The notes below the pieces were generated by a model. It searched no databases and was not told the DNA's origin. It saw nothing but the letters and a program-made list of their open reading frames with translations. Made by a program: the position numbers and the translations under genes. A DNA stretch of 64,000 nucleotides from VRUE01 sp963697915 (GTDB taxonomy: Bacteria > Actinomycetota > Thermoleophilia > Solirubrobacterales > 70-9), in contig OY969103.1 of the NCBI GenBank assembly GCA_963697915.1, positions 2,706,804 through 2,770,803 on the forward strand. The letters are read 5' to 3'. This document shows positions 26,301-42,049 of the stretch, in pieces (positions within the stretch are counted from its first letter, which is position 1; every line of letters begins with the position of its first letter).

Positions 26301-26307
26301 TAGGGTA
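26301..26307. promoter_or_regulatory. Symmetric -10 element of the murA / hydrolase divergent promoter
   Basis: TAGGGTA reads as a -10 hexamer on both strands (TAGGGT plus, TACCCT minus). It is 9 nt from the hydrolase ATG on one side and 10 nt from the murA ATG on the other, in a 24-bp intergenic gap with no Shine-Dalgarno. Both transcripts would therefore be leaderless or nearly so. Confidence 0.55.
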
Positions 26308-26315
26308 TCGCCGTA

Positions 26316-27296
26316 ATGGGACGGGGCCTGAAGATCGCGGTTGCCGTTTTGGTCGGACTCGTCATCCTGCTCGGCGTCAACGCGATGGTGACCGGCGCCG
26401 AGACCAAGTCAGCCGAGGTGACGGTTCCCGACGGACGCATCGTCGATCTGCCCGGCGGCGACCTGCAGGTGGTCGAACGAGGGCCGCGCGACGGCTCGCC
26501 GATCGTCCTCCTGCACTGCTTCACCTGCGCGATCGACTGGTGGGACGGGATGATGCCCCGCCTGGCGCGCGGGCACCGCGTCGTCGCCGTCGACCTGCTC
26601 GGTCACGGCGGCTCCGAGAAGCCGGACACCGGCTACACGATCGAAAACCAGGCGAATCTCGTCGCCCAGGCACTGAGCCGGCTCGGGGTGCTGAACGCGG
26701 AGGTCGTCGGCCACTCGCTGGGCGGCGCCGTCGCCGTCGCCCTCGCCGAGCAGTCGCCGGAGCTCGTCAACCGCGTGGTGATCATCGACACCCGCTCCTC
26801 CTCGGCCGACGAGGGCGACCTCGGCCTGATCGCCAGCCTCGCCTTCGCGCCGGTCATCGGCGAGGCGCTCTGGCGCACCAAGCCCGACTTCGCCGTGCGC
26901 CGGGGGCTCGAGGTCGCCTTCGCGCCCGGCTTCGACGTACCCGACGCCTTCGTCGAGGACGTCGACCGGATGACCTTCAGCGCCTACGACGACTCACCCA
27001 AGGACTTCGACGACTACAGCGGTGAGCGCAGCCTCGCCGAGCGGGTCGGGGCGACCGGGAAGCCGGTGCTGGTGATGATGGGAGCCGAGGAGCAGATCGT
27101 CGACGACCCCCGCGCCGCGCTTGCGGCCTACGGCGCCGTCGGCGCCAAAACGGAGCTGATCGAGGGGGCCGGGCACTCGCCCAACGTCGAGCTCCCGGTC
27201 CAGACCGCAGCCATGGTCCTCGCCTTCGGCGACGTTGAAAACCCTGCAAATCGGGGTAAACGCAGGGCGGCCCTGCAAGCTCGCGTGCAGAAATGA
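26316..27296 (+). CDS. Alpha/beta hydrolase, membrane-anchored or exported
   Basis: 326 aa. An N-terminal hydrophobic segment (residues about 6-24) looks like an uncleaved anchor or signal. The hydrolase core follows: oxyanion region LLHCFTCAIDWWD, nucleophile elbow GHSLGG (Ser134), an acid residue in the later strands, and catalytic His in GAGHSPNVELP. The substrate is unknown. A basic C-terminal tail (GKRRAALQARVQK) follows the fold. It diverges from murA. Confidence 0.85.
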   Translation: MGRGLKIAVAVLVGLVILLGVNAMVTGAETKSAEVTVPDGRIVDLPGGDLQVVERGPRDGSPIVLLHCFTCAIDWWDGMMPRLARGHRVVAVDLLGHGGSEKPDTGYTIENQANLVAQALSRLGVLNAEVVGHSLGGAVAVALAEQSPELVNRVVIIDTRSSSADEGDLGLIASLAFAPVIGEALWRTKPDFAVRRGLEVAFAPGFDVPDAFVEDVDRMTFSAYDDSPKDFDDYSGERSLAERVGATGKPVLVMMGAEEQIVDDPRAALAAYGAVGAKTELIEGAGHSPNVELPVQTAAMVLAFGDVENPANRGKRRAALQARVQK

Positions 27297-27317
27297 GAAG
27301 CCGTCCGACCGCCTTCC

Positions 27318-27338
27318 TAGATTACGAACCTATGTTCG
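27318..27338 (+). promoter_or_regulatory. Putative SOS promoter: -10 plus LexA box over the start codon
   Basis: TAGATT (27318-27323) is a plausible -10. Just after it, CGAACCTATGTTCG (27325-27338) matches the Gram-positive/actinobacterial LexA operator CGAAC-N4-GTTCG exactly in both half sites. The box spans the predicted transcription start and the ATG at 27332. By rough base-composition estimate such a match is expected about once per million bases. Confidence 0.6.
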
Positions 27339-27532
27339 ATCCAAGCAAGAAATACAGCGAGCGGCTGGCCGACGCCGCGGACCTCGTAATCGACTTCGCA
27401 ACCCTCGGCGAGTACGGGCTCGAGCCCGTCGAGCCCGTCACCCGGGCCTGCGAGGGTCGCGCCCGCGGCGGCGCCCTGCGCAGCACCGGGTCCTGGCGCT
27501 CGGCGATCGACCGCTTCGCCGTTCACTCCTAA
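27332..27532 (+). CDS. Small leaderless ORF under a predicted LexA box, unknown function
   Basis: 66 aa from ATG 27332, ending TAA. The first half (FDPSKKYSERLADAADLVIDFATLGEYGLEPVEP) looks like real soluble protein and shows GC-rich third positions. The second half is Arg/Gly/Ser-rich. There are no membrane helices and no LysM, so it does not look like known SOS division inhibitors such as YneA. There is no Shine-Dalgarno; a -10 lies 8 nt before the ATG. It could be a DNA-damage-induced small protein. It converges with the rRNA operon. Confidence 0.55.
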   Translation: MFDPSKKYSERLADAADLVIDFATLGEYGLEPVEPVTRACEGRARGGALRSTGSWRSAIDRFAVHS

Positions 27533-27610
27533 GAGTTGAACATACGGTGAGGCGCGCGATCGCCAGGGCGATCACACAGTAGGGCGCGCGGCCGCGCGTG
27601 CCCGAACGAC

Positions 27611-27632
27611 AAAGGGCCGCCAATGGCGGCCC
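27611..27632 (-). terminator. Probable rRNA operon terminator
   Basis: On the minus strand an 8-bp perfect GC stem (GGGCCGCC / GGCGGCCC, loop ATT) is followed by TTTGTCG. It lies 11 nt past the 5S 3' end. The U tract is short, so the stem itself must do most of the work. Confidence 0.7.
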
Positions 27633-27643
27633 AAAGTCAAAAA

Positions 27644-27760
27644 CCGGCGGCGACCTACTCTCCCAGGAGGTTGCCCTCCAAGTACCATCGGCGCTGAGGG
27701 GCTTAACTGCTCTGTTCGGAATGGGAAGAGGTGTCTCCCCCTCGCTATGCACCACCGGAA
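27644..27760 (-). rRNA. rrf: 5S ribosomal RNA
   Basis: About 117 nt. The 5' end on the minus strand reads TTCCGGTGGTGCATAGCGAG and the 3' end pairs with it (GTCGCCGCCGG). The central AACAGAGCAGTTAAG loop and the GGGAGAGTAGGTCG domain are typical of 5S. Ends are estimated from the terminal helix. Confidence 0.95.
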
Positions 27761-27786
27761 ATTTTTCGAGACCGCCCCCGGTGGAG

Positions 27787-27806
27787 CTTGAAAACTGCAC
27801 AAGGCT
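27787..27806 (-). other. 3' half of the 23S precursor processing stem
   Basis: This 20-nt segment is complementary, with a single wobble, to 30906-30925 just upstream of 23S on the transcript. Together they close a long helix around the whole 23S gene, the usual RNase III substrate in pre-rRNA. Confidence 0.75.
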
Positions 27807-27827
27807 ATGGGTAAGAAACAAATAATC

Positions 27828-30826
<2,999 letters not shown>

Positions 30827-31042
30827 GTGAGCGACCCGTACACCTAAGTGTGCGGGTCGTTAATTAATTACCCACGGGCCTGTCTTTTCGACAGGCCCAA
30901 TTATCAGCCTTGTACAGTTTTCAAGGTCCACCGAGGCACACGCGGCGGAGTTCTTCCACCGGCGGTCTCTCAAAACTGAGCAGCGTTCCCAGTGACATTA
31001 GGTCACTGGGGAGCCCGGTCGACGTTCTAGAGAAATCTCCCT
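30827..31042 (-). other. 16S-23S spacer without tRNA genes, carrying processing stems
   Basis: This spacer of about 215 nt holds no tRNA-Ile or tRNA-Ala. It contains the 3' half of the 16S precursor stem (30964-30985, pairing with 32743-32764), the 5' half of the 23S stem (30906-30925), a perfect 9-bp hairpin GGGCCTGTC/GACAGGCCC (30876-30898), and a CCCAGTGAC/GTCACTGGG hairpin near 30990-31010. Confidence 0.75.
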
Positions 31043-32589
<1,547 letters not shown>

Positions 32590-32742
32590 AGGTACTTCTC
32601 ATAGAGAGTGGTCATGCCTGGCTGGCCACCGGGTACACATACATGGTGACCGGCATGACGGGTAAATCAGACCACTCGACACGCTGACGAGTCGAGTGGA
32701 TCGGGCTCAAACACCCACGGACACGAATGCCCGCGGGATGCA

Positions 32743-32764
32743 CGCTGCTCAGTTTTCAAAGACC
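32743..32764 (-). other. 5' half of the 16S precursor stem with boxA-like sequence
   Basis: On the transcript this reads GGTCTTTGAAAACTGAGCAGCG. It pairs with 30964-30985 beyond the 16S 3' end with only two mismatched positions. It also resembles the boxA-type leader motif of Gram-positive rRNA operons, so it may serve antitermination as well. Confidence 0.7.
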
Positions 32765-32841
32765 GCTGCGCCCTCAGCGATGGCGGGACTCGCCGTCGTT
32801 TGCGCACGGGGCGGCACCGGGCCAACCCCGAAGGGACGAGC

Positions 32842-32870
32842 AGTATAGCGCTGTGCCGGACGTTTGCCTA
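32842..32870 (-). promoter_or_regulatory. rRNA operon promoter
   Basis: TAGGCA (32865-32870), a 17-bp spacer, then TATACT (32842-32847) on the minus strand: four of six and five of six matches to the sigma-70 consensus with ideal spacing. The following GC-rich discriminator (GCTCGTCCC) is typical of stringently controlled rRNA promoters. It lies immediately after the tyrS stop, giving a leader of about 250 nt before 16S. Confidence 0.7.
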
Positions 32871-32877
32871 GAGGTGC

Positions 32878-34059
32878 TCAGGATCCGGCGCGCAGGCGAC
32901 GGAAACGCCGCTTGCCAAGCTGCAGGACGCGGCCGTCGAGCTCGGCCGGGTCGACGTCGAGGCGGGCACCGTCGAGGGTCTCCCCATCGAGCTTGACCCC
33001 ACCCTGGCGCAGCAGGCGACGGGCCTCGCTGGAGCTGATCGCGAAGGCACCCGCCATCACCAGCGGCAGGTGTACGAGGCCGCCGTTGCCGTCCGTGAAG
33101 CCCTCGAGGGAGACCTCCTCGACCTCGTCGGGGGCCTCGTGGCGGACGAAGAGCCGGTCGAAGTGCTCCTCCGCGCCGCGCGCCGCCGCCTCGTCGTGGA
33201 AGCGGGCGACGACTCGCCGGCCCAGCTCCCGCTTCGCCTCGTTGGGCGGCCCGGCGGGCAGCTCGTCGCCGAGCAACAGCCGGAAGTACTCGGGCATCGC
33301 CCCGTCGGGGACCCGCATCAGCTTGCCGAACATCTCCTCCGGCGCCTCAGTCACGCCGACGTAGTTGCCCAGCGACTTGCTCATCTTGCGCTCGCCGTCG
33401 GTGCCAACCAGGATCGGCATCGTCAGGACCGACTGTGGCGCCTGCCCGTAAGCAGCTTGGACGTCGCGGCCGAAGAGCAGGTTGAACTTCTGGTCGGTCC
33501 CCCCCAGCTCCAGGTCGGCCTCGATCGCGACCGAGTCGTAGCCCTGAAGCAGCGGGTAGAGCAGCTCGACCGCAGCGATCGGCGCATTGGCCGCCAGCCG
33601 CTTCTGGAAGTCGTCACGCTCGAGCAGGCGCGCCACCGTGGTCCCGGCGAGCAGCCCGAGCAGCTCCTCGGGCGGCATCCGCAGCCACTCGCTGTTGTAG
33701 CGGACCTCGGTGCGCTCGCGGTCGAGCACCTTGAAGGCCTGCTCCTGGTAGGTCGCGGCGTTGGCCTCGATCTCCTCGGCGGTCGGCACCGGCCGCTGCG
33801 CCGAGCGGCCGCTCGGGTCCCCGACCCGGGCGGTGAAGTCGCCGATGATCAGGACCACGGTGTGGCCGGCCGCCTGGAACTCGCGCAGCTTCTCCAGCAC
33901 GACCGTGTGGCCGAGGTGGATGTCGGCCGTGGTCGGGTCGATGCCCAGCTTCACGCGCAGCGGGCGGTCGCCGCCGAGCTGCTCGGCGAGCCTCCCCTCG
34001 GGGAGCACGTCGACCGCGTTGCGGGTCAGCTCCTCCGCGCTTTCTCGCTGGGCAGCCAA
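32878..34059 (-). CDS. tyrS: Tyrosyl-tRNA synthetase
   Basis: About 393 aa; class I synthetase. The HIGH-type motif is DIHLGHTVVLEKL and the KMSKS loop is GERKMSKSLGNYVG; a C-terminal S4 domain (SSEARRLLRQGGVKLDGETL) binds tRNA. The start is uncertain. TTG 34059 is listed because it begins the usual N-terminal helix; GTG 34101 and an ATT codon are alternatives, and none has a well-placed Shine-Dalgarno. It diverges from the penicillin-binding protein gene. Confidence 0.93.
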   Translation of the reverse strand: MAAQRESAEELTRNAVDVLPEGRLAEQLGGDRPLRVKLGIDPTTADIHLGHTVVLEKLREFQAAGHTVVLIIGDFTARVGDPSGRSAQRPVPTAEEIEANAATYQEQAFKVLDRERTEVRYNSEWLRMPPEELLGLLAGTTVARLLERDDFQKRLAANAPIAAVELLYPLLQGYDSVAIEADLELGGTDQKFNLLFGRDVQAAYGQAPQSVLTMPILVGTDGERKMSKSLGNYVGVTEAPEEMFGKLMRVPDGAMPEYFRLLLGDELPAGPPNEAKRELGRRVVARFHDEAAARGAEEHFDRLFVRHEAPDEVEEVSLEGFTDGNGGLVHLPLVMAGAFAISSSEARRLLRQGGVKLDGETLDGARLDVDPAELDGRVLQLGKRRFRRLRAGS

Positions 34060-34088
34060 GGCCGCAATGCTAGACTGCCGCCTCCCTT

Positions 34089-36236
34089 TTGGCGGGCACA
34101 CGCACCAAGCCGCGCCTCAAAAGATTGCGCGTCCTTTTCGTCTTACTGGGGCTCGCAGTCCTGGCAATCGTCTCGACCGTGTTCGGGATGATGATGGCTG
34201 TCTCCAGGGACCTGCCGGCGATCTACAACTTCGCCGAGTTCCGCGCCTCGAAGAACAGCGAGGTCTTCGATGCCTCGGGCGAGCCGATCGGCACCCTGAC
34301 CAGCAACGAGAACAAGATCCTGCTCACCTCGGGCGAGATCTCGCCGAACGTCAAGAACGCGGTGGTCTCGATCGAGGACGCCCGTTTCTACGAACACGAC
34401 GGGGTCGACTTCCGCGGCATCGGCCGGGCCCTGGTCCAGGACATCCTCTCGCTCAGCGCCAGCCAGGGCGCCTCGACGATCACCCAGCAGTTCGTCAAGG
34501 ACGCGCTGGAAGCGCAGAGCAACCGCACGGTGCTGCAGAAGTTCCGCGAGGCGGCGCTCGCCTACCGGCTCGAGCAGCGCTGGAGCAAGGACAAGATCCT
34601 CACCGAGTACCTCAACACGATCTACTTCGGCCAGGGCGCCTACGGGATCGAGGCCGCGGCGCGGACCTACTTCGGCGCCGCCCACCCCGGCTGCGGCGGC
34701 GAAGACGACCCCTGCGCCTCGGTGCTCGAGCCCTACGAGGCGGCGATGCTGGCCGGGATCATCTCCTCGCCCTCGCTCTATGACCCGAAGTTCTTCCCCG
34801 AGAACGCCCTGGCGCGGCGCAACCAGGTGCTCGAACGGATGTACGAGCAGAGCTACATCACCCGGGAACAGTACGCCGAAGGGAAGAAACAGGCGCTGCC
34901 CGCGCCCGCCGACATCGAGCCGCCGACGCTCGACTCCGAGGCCCCGTACTTCACCGCCTGGCTGCGCCAGCAGCTGGTCGACCGCTTCGGCGCCGCGCGC
35001 ACCTTCTTCGGCGGCCTGAAGATCAAGACGACGCTCGACCTCCGCCTTCAGGGCGCCGCCGAAGAAGTGGTCAGCTCCTACCTCAGCGGCCTGCCGCCGA
35101 CCTCGGCCCTGGTCGTGATCGACAACCGCAACGCCGGGATCAAGGCGATGGTCGCCGGTCCCGACTTCGAGGAAAGGCCGTTCAACCTGGCCACCCTCGG
35201 CCACCGGCAGCCGGGCTCCTCGATCAAGCCGATCATCCTGACCACGGCGCTGGAGCAGGGGATCTCGCCGGAAACCGTCTACGAATCGTCAAAGCAGGTC
35301 TTCACCTTCGGCAAGAAGAACCAGGAAAGCTTCGAGGTCAACAACTACGAGGACAGCTACCTGGGCTCGGCCTCGCTGGCCACCGCGACCACCTACTCCG
35401 ACAACGCGGTCTACGCCCAGGTCGGGCTGGAAAGCATCGACGGGGGCACCAAGGCGATCGCCCGCACCGCCCGTAGGCTCGGCGTGCGGACGCCGCTCTC
35501 GACCAACCCGGCGATGGTCCTCGGCGGCATCGACGAAGGCGTGACGCCGCTGGAGTGGACCTACGCCTACTCGACCCTGGCCAACGACGGGGACCGGGTC
35601 AGCGGCACGCTCGCCCCCGACCCCGGCGACAGCCCGGTCGCCTACACCGAGGTCACCGACCAGGACGACAACGTGATCAAGGGCGGCGACAACGACTCGA
35701 TCCACACCCAGGTGATCCCGGCCGGGGTCGCCGAAGAAGCGAAGAGCATCCTGCGCTCGGTGGTGACCAGCGGCACCGGCGTGCGCGCCGACATCGGCAA
35801 CGAAAGCCAGTGGGGCAAGACGGGCACGACCGACGACAACGGCGATGCCTGGTTCTGCGGCGCGACCGACGAGGTGACGGCCTGTGTCTGGGTCGGCTAC
35901 GCCGACACCGTCACCTCGATGCTGACCGAGTACGCCGGCGCGCCGGTCGACGGCGGCACCTTCCCGGCGCTGATCTGGGCCGGGGTAATCTCGGCCTGGG
36001 AAGAGATCGCCGCCGAGCGCGCCGCGGAGCGCAAGAGCGAAAAGGAGGGCAAGGAATCCGGGGGCTCAGACGAGGAGGAATACGTCCCGCCGGCGCCCGA
36101 ACCCGAAGAAGTGACCCCGGAAGCCACCCCCTCGACCGAAGAAGCCCCGGCGCCCGAAGAAGCGGCGCCGGTCGAAGAAGCACCGGCCCCCGCCAGTCCC
36201 GAATCGGGCGGTGGCGGCGGCATCACCGCCGGCTAG
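34089..36236 (+). CDS. Class A penicillin-binding protein (glycosyltransferase/transpeptidase)
   Basis: 715 aa from TTG 34089, the first start after an in-frame stop at 34071. One membrane helix (about 13-38) is followed by a GT51 domain with catalytic Glu96 in SIEDARFYEHDG and GASTITQQFVK. The transpeptidase has S377-x-x-K380, SDN (437-439) and KTG (577-579). It polymerises and cross-links peptidoglycan. The last 70 or so residues are a Glu/Pro/Ala tail. TAGACT (34071-34076) may be its -10. Confidence 0.95.
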   Translation: MAGTRTKPRLKRLRVLFVLLGLAVLAIVSTVFGMMMAVSRDLPAIYNFAEFRASKNSEVFDASGEPIGTLTSNENKILLTSGEISPNVKNAVVSIEDARFYEHDGVDFRGIGRALVQDILSLSASQGASTITQQFVKDALEAQSNRTVLQKFREAALAYRLEQRWSKDKILTEYLNTIYFGQGAYGIEAAARTYFGAAHPGCGGEDDPCASVLEPYEAAMLAGIISSPSLYDPKFFPENALARRNQVLERMYEQSYITREQYAEGKKQALPAPADIEPPTLDSEAPYFTAWLRQQLVDRFGAARTFFGGLKIKTTLDLRLQGAAEEVVSSYLSGLPPTSALVVIDNRNAGIKAMVAGPDFEERPFNLATLGHRQPGSSIKPIILTTALEQGISPETVYESSKQVFTFGKKNQESFEVNNYEDSYLGSASLATATTYSDNAVYAQVGLESIDGGTKAIARTARRLGVRTPLSTNPAMVLGGIDEGVTPLEWTYAYSTLANDGDRVSGTLAPDPGDSPVAYTEVTDQDDNVIKGGDNDSIHTQVIPAGVAEEAKSILRSVVTSGTGVRADIGNESQWGKTGTTDDNGDAWFCGATDEVTACVWVGYADTVTSMLTEYAGAPVDGGTFPALIWAGVISAWEEIAAERAAERKSEKEGKESGGSDEEEYVPPAPEPEEVTPEATPSTEEAPAPEEAAPVEEAPAPASPESGGGGGITAG

Positions 36237-36240
36237 CGGT

Positions 36241-36290
36241 AAACCCTCACGCGTTTTCCCTCTATTTCAGGGAAAACGCGTTGGGTTTTT
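36241..36290. terminator. Strong bidirectional terminator between convergent genes
   Basis: A perfect 13-bp stem (36249-36261 with 36269-36281, ACGCGTTTTCCCT and its complement), loop CTATTTC, flanked by AAACCC and GGGTTTTT that extend the pairing and give a U tract on the plus strand. It starts 4 nt after the PBP stop and abuts the mpg stop, so it can end both transcripts. Confidence 0.9.
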
Positions 36291-36874
36291 CAGGGGCGTG
36301 GGCGGGACACGTGGGGGTTGCCGGCGAGGCAGAAGCGCCAGGGGCGCTCGACCGCTTTGGTGATGCCGATCCGCGGGCCGGTGACGATCTCGCCCTCCCA
36401 GCCCGGCGGGCGCGGCGCCAGCAGGAAGGGGTCGGCCCCGAGGTCGGCGCCGTTGGCGTCGAGGCCGATGCCGAGCGCCTCGGTCAGCTTGCCGGGGCCG
36501 GAGCAGAGGTCGGCGTCGGCACGGGCGCCGCGGCGCGCCCGCATCTCGTCTAGCCCCTTGTCCGGCTCGAGCGCGCGGATCAGCACCGCCGCCGCCTCGC
36601 CCCGCGGTTCGGCAACCGCGTTGAGCAGGCTGTGGATGCCGTAGGAGAGATAGACGTAGGCGCGGCCCGGCGGGCCGAAGAGGACCTCGGTGCGCTTGGT
36701 CAGGCCGACGTAGGCGTGGCAGGCCGGGTCGTCGCGCTCGTAGCTCTCGGTCTCGACGATCGTGCCGCCGCGGCCCTCGTAGAAGAGCCGGCAGCCGACC
36801 AGGTCACGGGCGACGGCGTGGACGGAGCGGGCGAAGAAGTCAGCGGTGAGCCGGGGAGGCGCGGACGGCGCCAC
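36290..36874 (-). CDS. mpg: 3-methyladenine DNA glycosylase (AAG/MPG family)
   Basis: 194 aa from GTG 36874-36872. Family blocks are DLVGCRLF, IVETESYERDDPACHAYVGLTKRTEVLFGPPGRAYVY (catalytic Glu in ETESY) and LCSGPGKLTEALGI. It excises alkylated purines from DNA. It follows argH by 2 nt and is the last gene of the long leu-cimA-argH unit. Confidence 0.93.
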   Translation of the reverse strand: MAPSAPPRLTADFFARSVHAVARDLVGCRLFYEGRGGTIVETESYERDDPACHAYVGLTKRTEVLFGPPGRAYVYLSYGIHSLLNAVAEPRGEAAAVLIRALEPDKGLDEMRARRGARADADLCSGPGKLTEALGIGLDANGADLGADPFLLAPRPPGWEGEIVTGPRIGITKAVERPWRFCLAGNPHVSRPRP

Positions 36875-36876
36875 CC

Positions 36877-38270
<1,394 letters not shown>

Positions 38271-38271
<1 letters not shown>

Positions 38272-39376
38272 CAGTGCAGGGATCGGGCGAGAGCCTCGCA
38301 CACCCGCGCCACCTGCGACTCCGTCATCGCCGGGAAGAAGGGCAGCGCCAGCGAGTGGGCGGAGGCCGCTTCGGCGACCGGGAACTGGCCCTCGCGGTAG
38401 CCGAGCTCCCGCAGGTGCGGGAAGAGGTGGATGCAGGGCAGGTAGGCCTTGCTGGCCACGCCCTGCTCGGCGAGGCGGGCGATCGCCGCGTCGCGGTCGA
38501 TCTCGTCGGCGAGCCGCACCGTGTAGACGAACCAGCTGCGCCGCTCGGCGCCGCGGGTGGCGATCGGGGTGTCGACGCCCTCGACCCCGGCCAGGCCATC
38601 GGCGTAGAGCGACGCGACGCGCTCGCGTCCGGCGAGCAGCGCGTCGAGCTTCTCGACCTGGGCGACACCGAGCGCCGCGGCGAGGTCGGAGAGCCGGTAG
38701 TTGAAGCCGAGCCCGCCGTGGTCGAGCCAGCCCATGTCGACGGCGCGGCCCTGGTTGCGCTCGGAGCGCAGCCGGGCGGCGGTCCCCTCGGCGGGGATCA
38801 GCATCCCCCCCTCGCCGGTGGTCATCTGCTTGTTGGCGTAGAAGGCGAAGGCGGCGAGGTTGCCGCGCGTCCCCACCCGCCGGCCCTCGCCGTCGACCGC
38901 GCCGAGCGCCTCGCAGGCGTCCTCGAGGATGCCGAGCCCACGCCGTGAGGCGATCGCCTCCAGCTCCGGCATCGCCGCCGGGAAGCCGAAGATGTGGATC
39001 GGCAGGATGCCGGCGCTGCGCTCGCCGGCGGCAGCCTCGACCGCGTCCGGGGCGAGGTTGAGCGTCTCCGGGTCGACGTCGCAGAAGACCGGCACGGCGC
39101 CCTCGTAGAGCAGGCAGTTGGCCGAGGCGACGAAGCTGAAGGGGCTGGTCAGGACCTCGTCGCCGGGGCCCCAGCCGAGCGCCCGCACGCCGAGGTGCAG
39201 GGCGGTCGTTCCGCTGGAGACGGCGACCGCGTCATCGACTCCGAGCCAGGCGGCGAGCTCGCGCTCGAAGCGCTCGCCCATCGGCCCCAGCGAGAGGCGG
39301 CCGGAGCGCAGCACCTCCAGCGCCAACTCCTCCTCGCGGGCGCCGACCTCGGGTTGTGCGAGCGGGATCTCCTCGT

Positions 39377-39380
<4 letters not shown>
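38271..39380 (-). CDS. DegT/DnrJ/EryC1/StrS-family PLP aminotransferase
   Basis: 369 aa from ATG 39380-39378, overlapping the cimA stop by 4 nt. It is a fold-type I enzyme with SSGTTALHLGVRALG for PLP-phosphate binding, EDACEALGAVDGEGRRVGT, and the PLP lysine in FYANKQMTTGEGGML. The family makes amino sugars (nucleotide-linked or free). No sugar genes are adjacent, so its placement in an amino-acid operon is unusual and the substrate is unknown. Confidence 0.9.
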
Positions 39381-40936
<1,556 letters not shown>

Positions 40937-41062
40937 CTGATGCTGCCTTTCGCTTCGAGGGAGATCGGGGAGTGGGCCGACCAGGGCCCGGTCGCGCGCA
41001 GCGACGCGCCAGCCGCTAGGCGGCTGCGGTAATTCGCCCGATTGCCTCGAAAGCGCTGCACA
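40937..41062 (-). other. ilvE-cimA gap with three consecutive hairpins and a possible 15-codon ORF
   Basis: The 126-nt gap can fold into CAGCCGC-CTA-GCGGCTG, then a GCGCG/CGCGC stem, then GGGCC/GGCCC on the transcript. A short ORF (41016-41063, minus) starts TGATG on the ilvE stop and reads MCSAFEAIGRITAAA, ending with its TAG inside the first hairpin loop. It has two Ile codons, too few to call an isoleucine attenuator. Confidence 0.3.
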
Positions 41063-42013
41063 TCAGGAACTCACCTTACTGGCTTGGTCCGCCCCGGCCG
41101 GGACCTCGATGAAGTCGAGCCACTCCAGGTACTCCTCGGCGCGGCCGTGGAGCGCGTCCTGGAACTTGGCCTGGATCACCCGGGTGATCTCACCCGGGTC
41201 GCCCAGCGGGTGATCGTCGACCTCACGCACCGGCGCCAACTCGGCCGCCGTGCCGGTCAGGAACACCTCGTCGGCGAGGTAGAGCTCGGCGCGCGCGATG
41301 CCGCGCTCCTCCACCGTGTAGCCGAGGTCGCGGGCGATCTGGACGATCGCGTCGCGGGTGATCCCGTCGAGGATCGCCGCAGTGTGCGGGGGCGTGCAGA
41401 TGACGCCGTCGCGAACGATGAAGACGTTCTCCCCGGAGCCCTCCGAGACGCAACCGTGCTGGTCGAGCAGGATCGCCTCCTCGTAGCCCGCGTTGGTCGC
41501 CTCCGTCTTGGCGAGGACCGAGTTGAGGTACTGGCCGGACGCCTTGGCGTGCGGGATCAGGCTGTCGCCGGAGATCGTGCGCCAGGAGGAGACCTTGGTG
41601 CGGATCCCGTGCTGCTGGCCCTCCTCGCCCAGGTAGACACCCCAGGGGAAGGCGGCGATGATCACCTCGATCGGCGCATCGGTGGCGTACAGACCGAGGT
41701 TGCCGTAGCCGCGGAAGGCGAGCGGGCGGATGTAGCAGGAGCTGAGCCCGTTGCGGCTGATCAGCTCATGGGTGGCCTGGCGCAGCTCCTCGGCCGTGTA
41801 GGGCAGCTCGAAGTAGTAGAGCTCCGCGGACTTGCCGAGCCGCTCCAGATGCTCACGGTGGCGGAAAACCGCCGGACCATGCTCGGTGTCGTAGCAGCGG
41901 ATCCCCTCGAAGACGCCGGTGCCGTAGTGCAGCCCGTGGCTGAGGACGTGCGTCTTGGCGTCGTCCCAGGGCACGAGCTCGCCGTTCTGCCAGATCAGCT
42001 CCGCCGTCTCCAT
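41063..42013 (-). CDS. ilvE: Branched-chain amino acid aminotransferase
   Basis: 316 aa fold-type IV PLP enzyme that makes leucine, isoleucine and valine from their keto acids. HGLHYGTGVFEGIRCYDT starts the protein, the PLP lysine region is KASGQYLNSVLAKTEA, and CVSEGSGENVFIVRDGVICTP is conserved. It follows leuB by 36 nt and precedes cimA. Confidence 0.95.
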   Translation of the reverse strand: METAELIWQNGELVPWDDAKTHVLSHGLHYGTGVFEGIRCYDTEHGPAVFRHREHLERLGKSAELYYFELPYTAEELRQATHELISRNGLSSCYIRPLAFRGYGNLGLYATDAPIEVIIAAFPWGVYLGEEGQQHGIRTKVSSWRTISGDSLIPHAKASGQYLNSVLAKTEATNAGYEEAILLDQHGCVSEGSGENVFIVRDGVICTPPHTAAILDGITRDAIVQIARDLGYTVEERGIARAELYLADEVFLTGTAAELAPVREVDDHPLGDPGEITRVIQAKFQDALHGRAEEYLEWLDFIEVPAGADQASKVSS

Positions 42014-42049
42014 CTCGGGAATTATGCCCGATGCGCGACGAAATCCGAG

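Noticed and set aside
27585..27598. CGCGCGGCCGCGCG perfect palindrome before the rRNA terminator
   Set aside because: Made only of C and G, easily produced by chance here, with no U tract to support a terminator.
30827..31042. tRNA-Ile or tRNA-Ala in the 16S-23S spacer
   Set aside because: No cloverleaf or T-loop sequence was found; the spacer is filled by processing stems.
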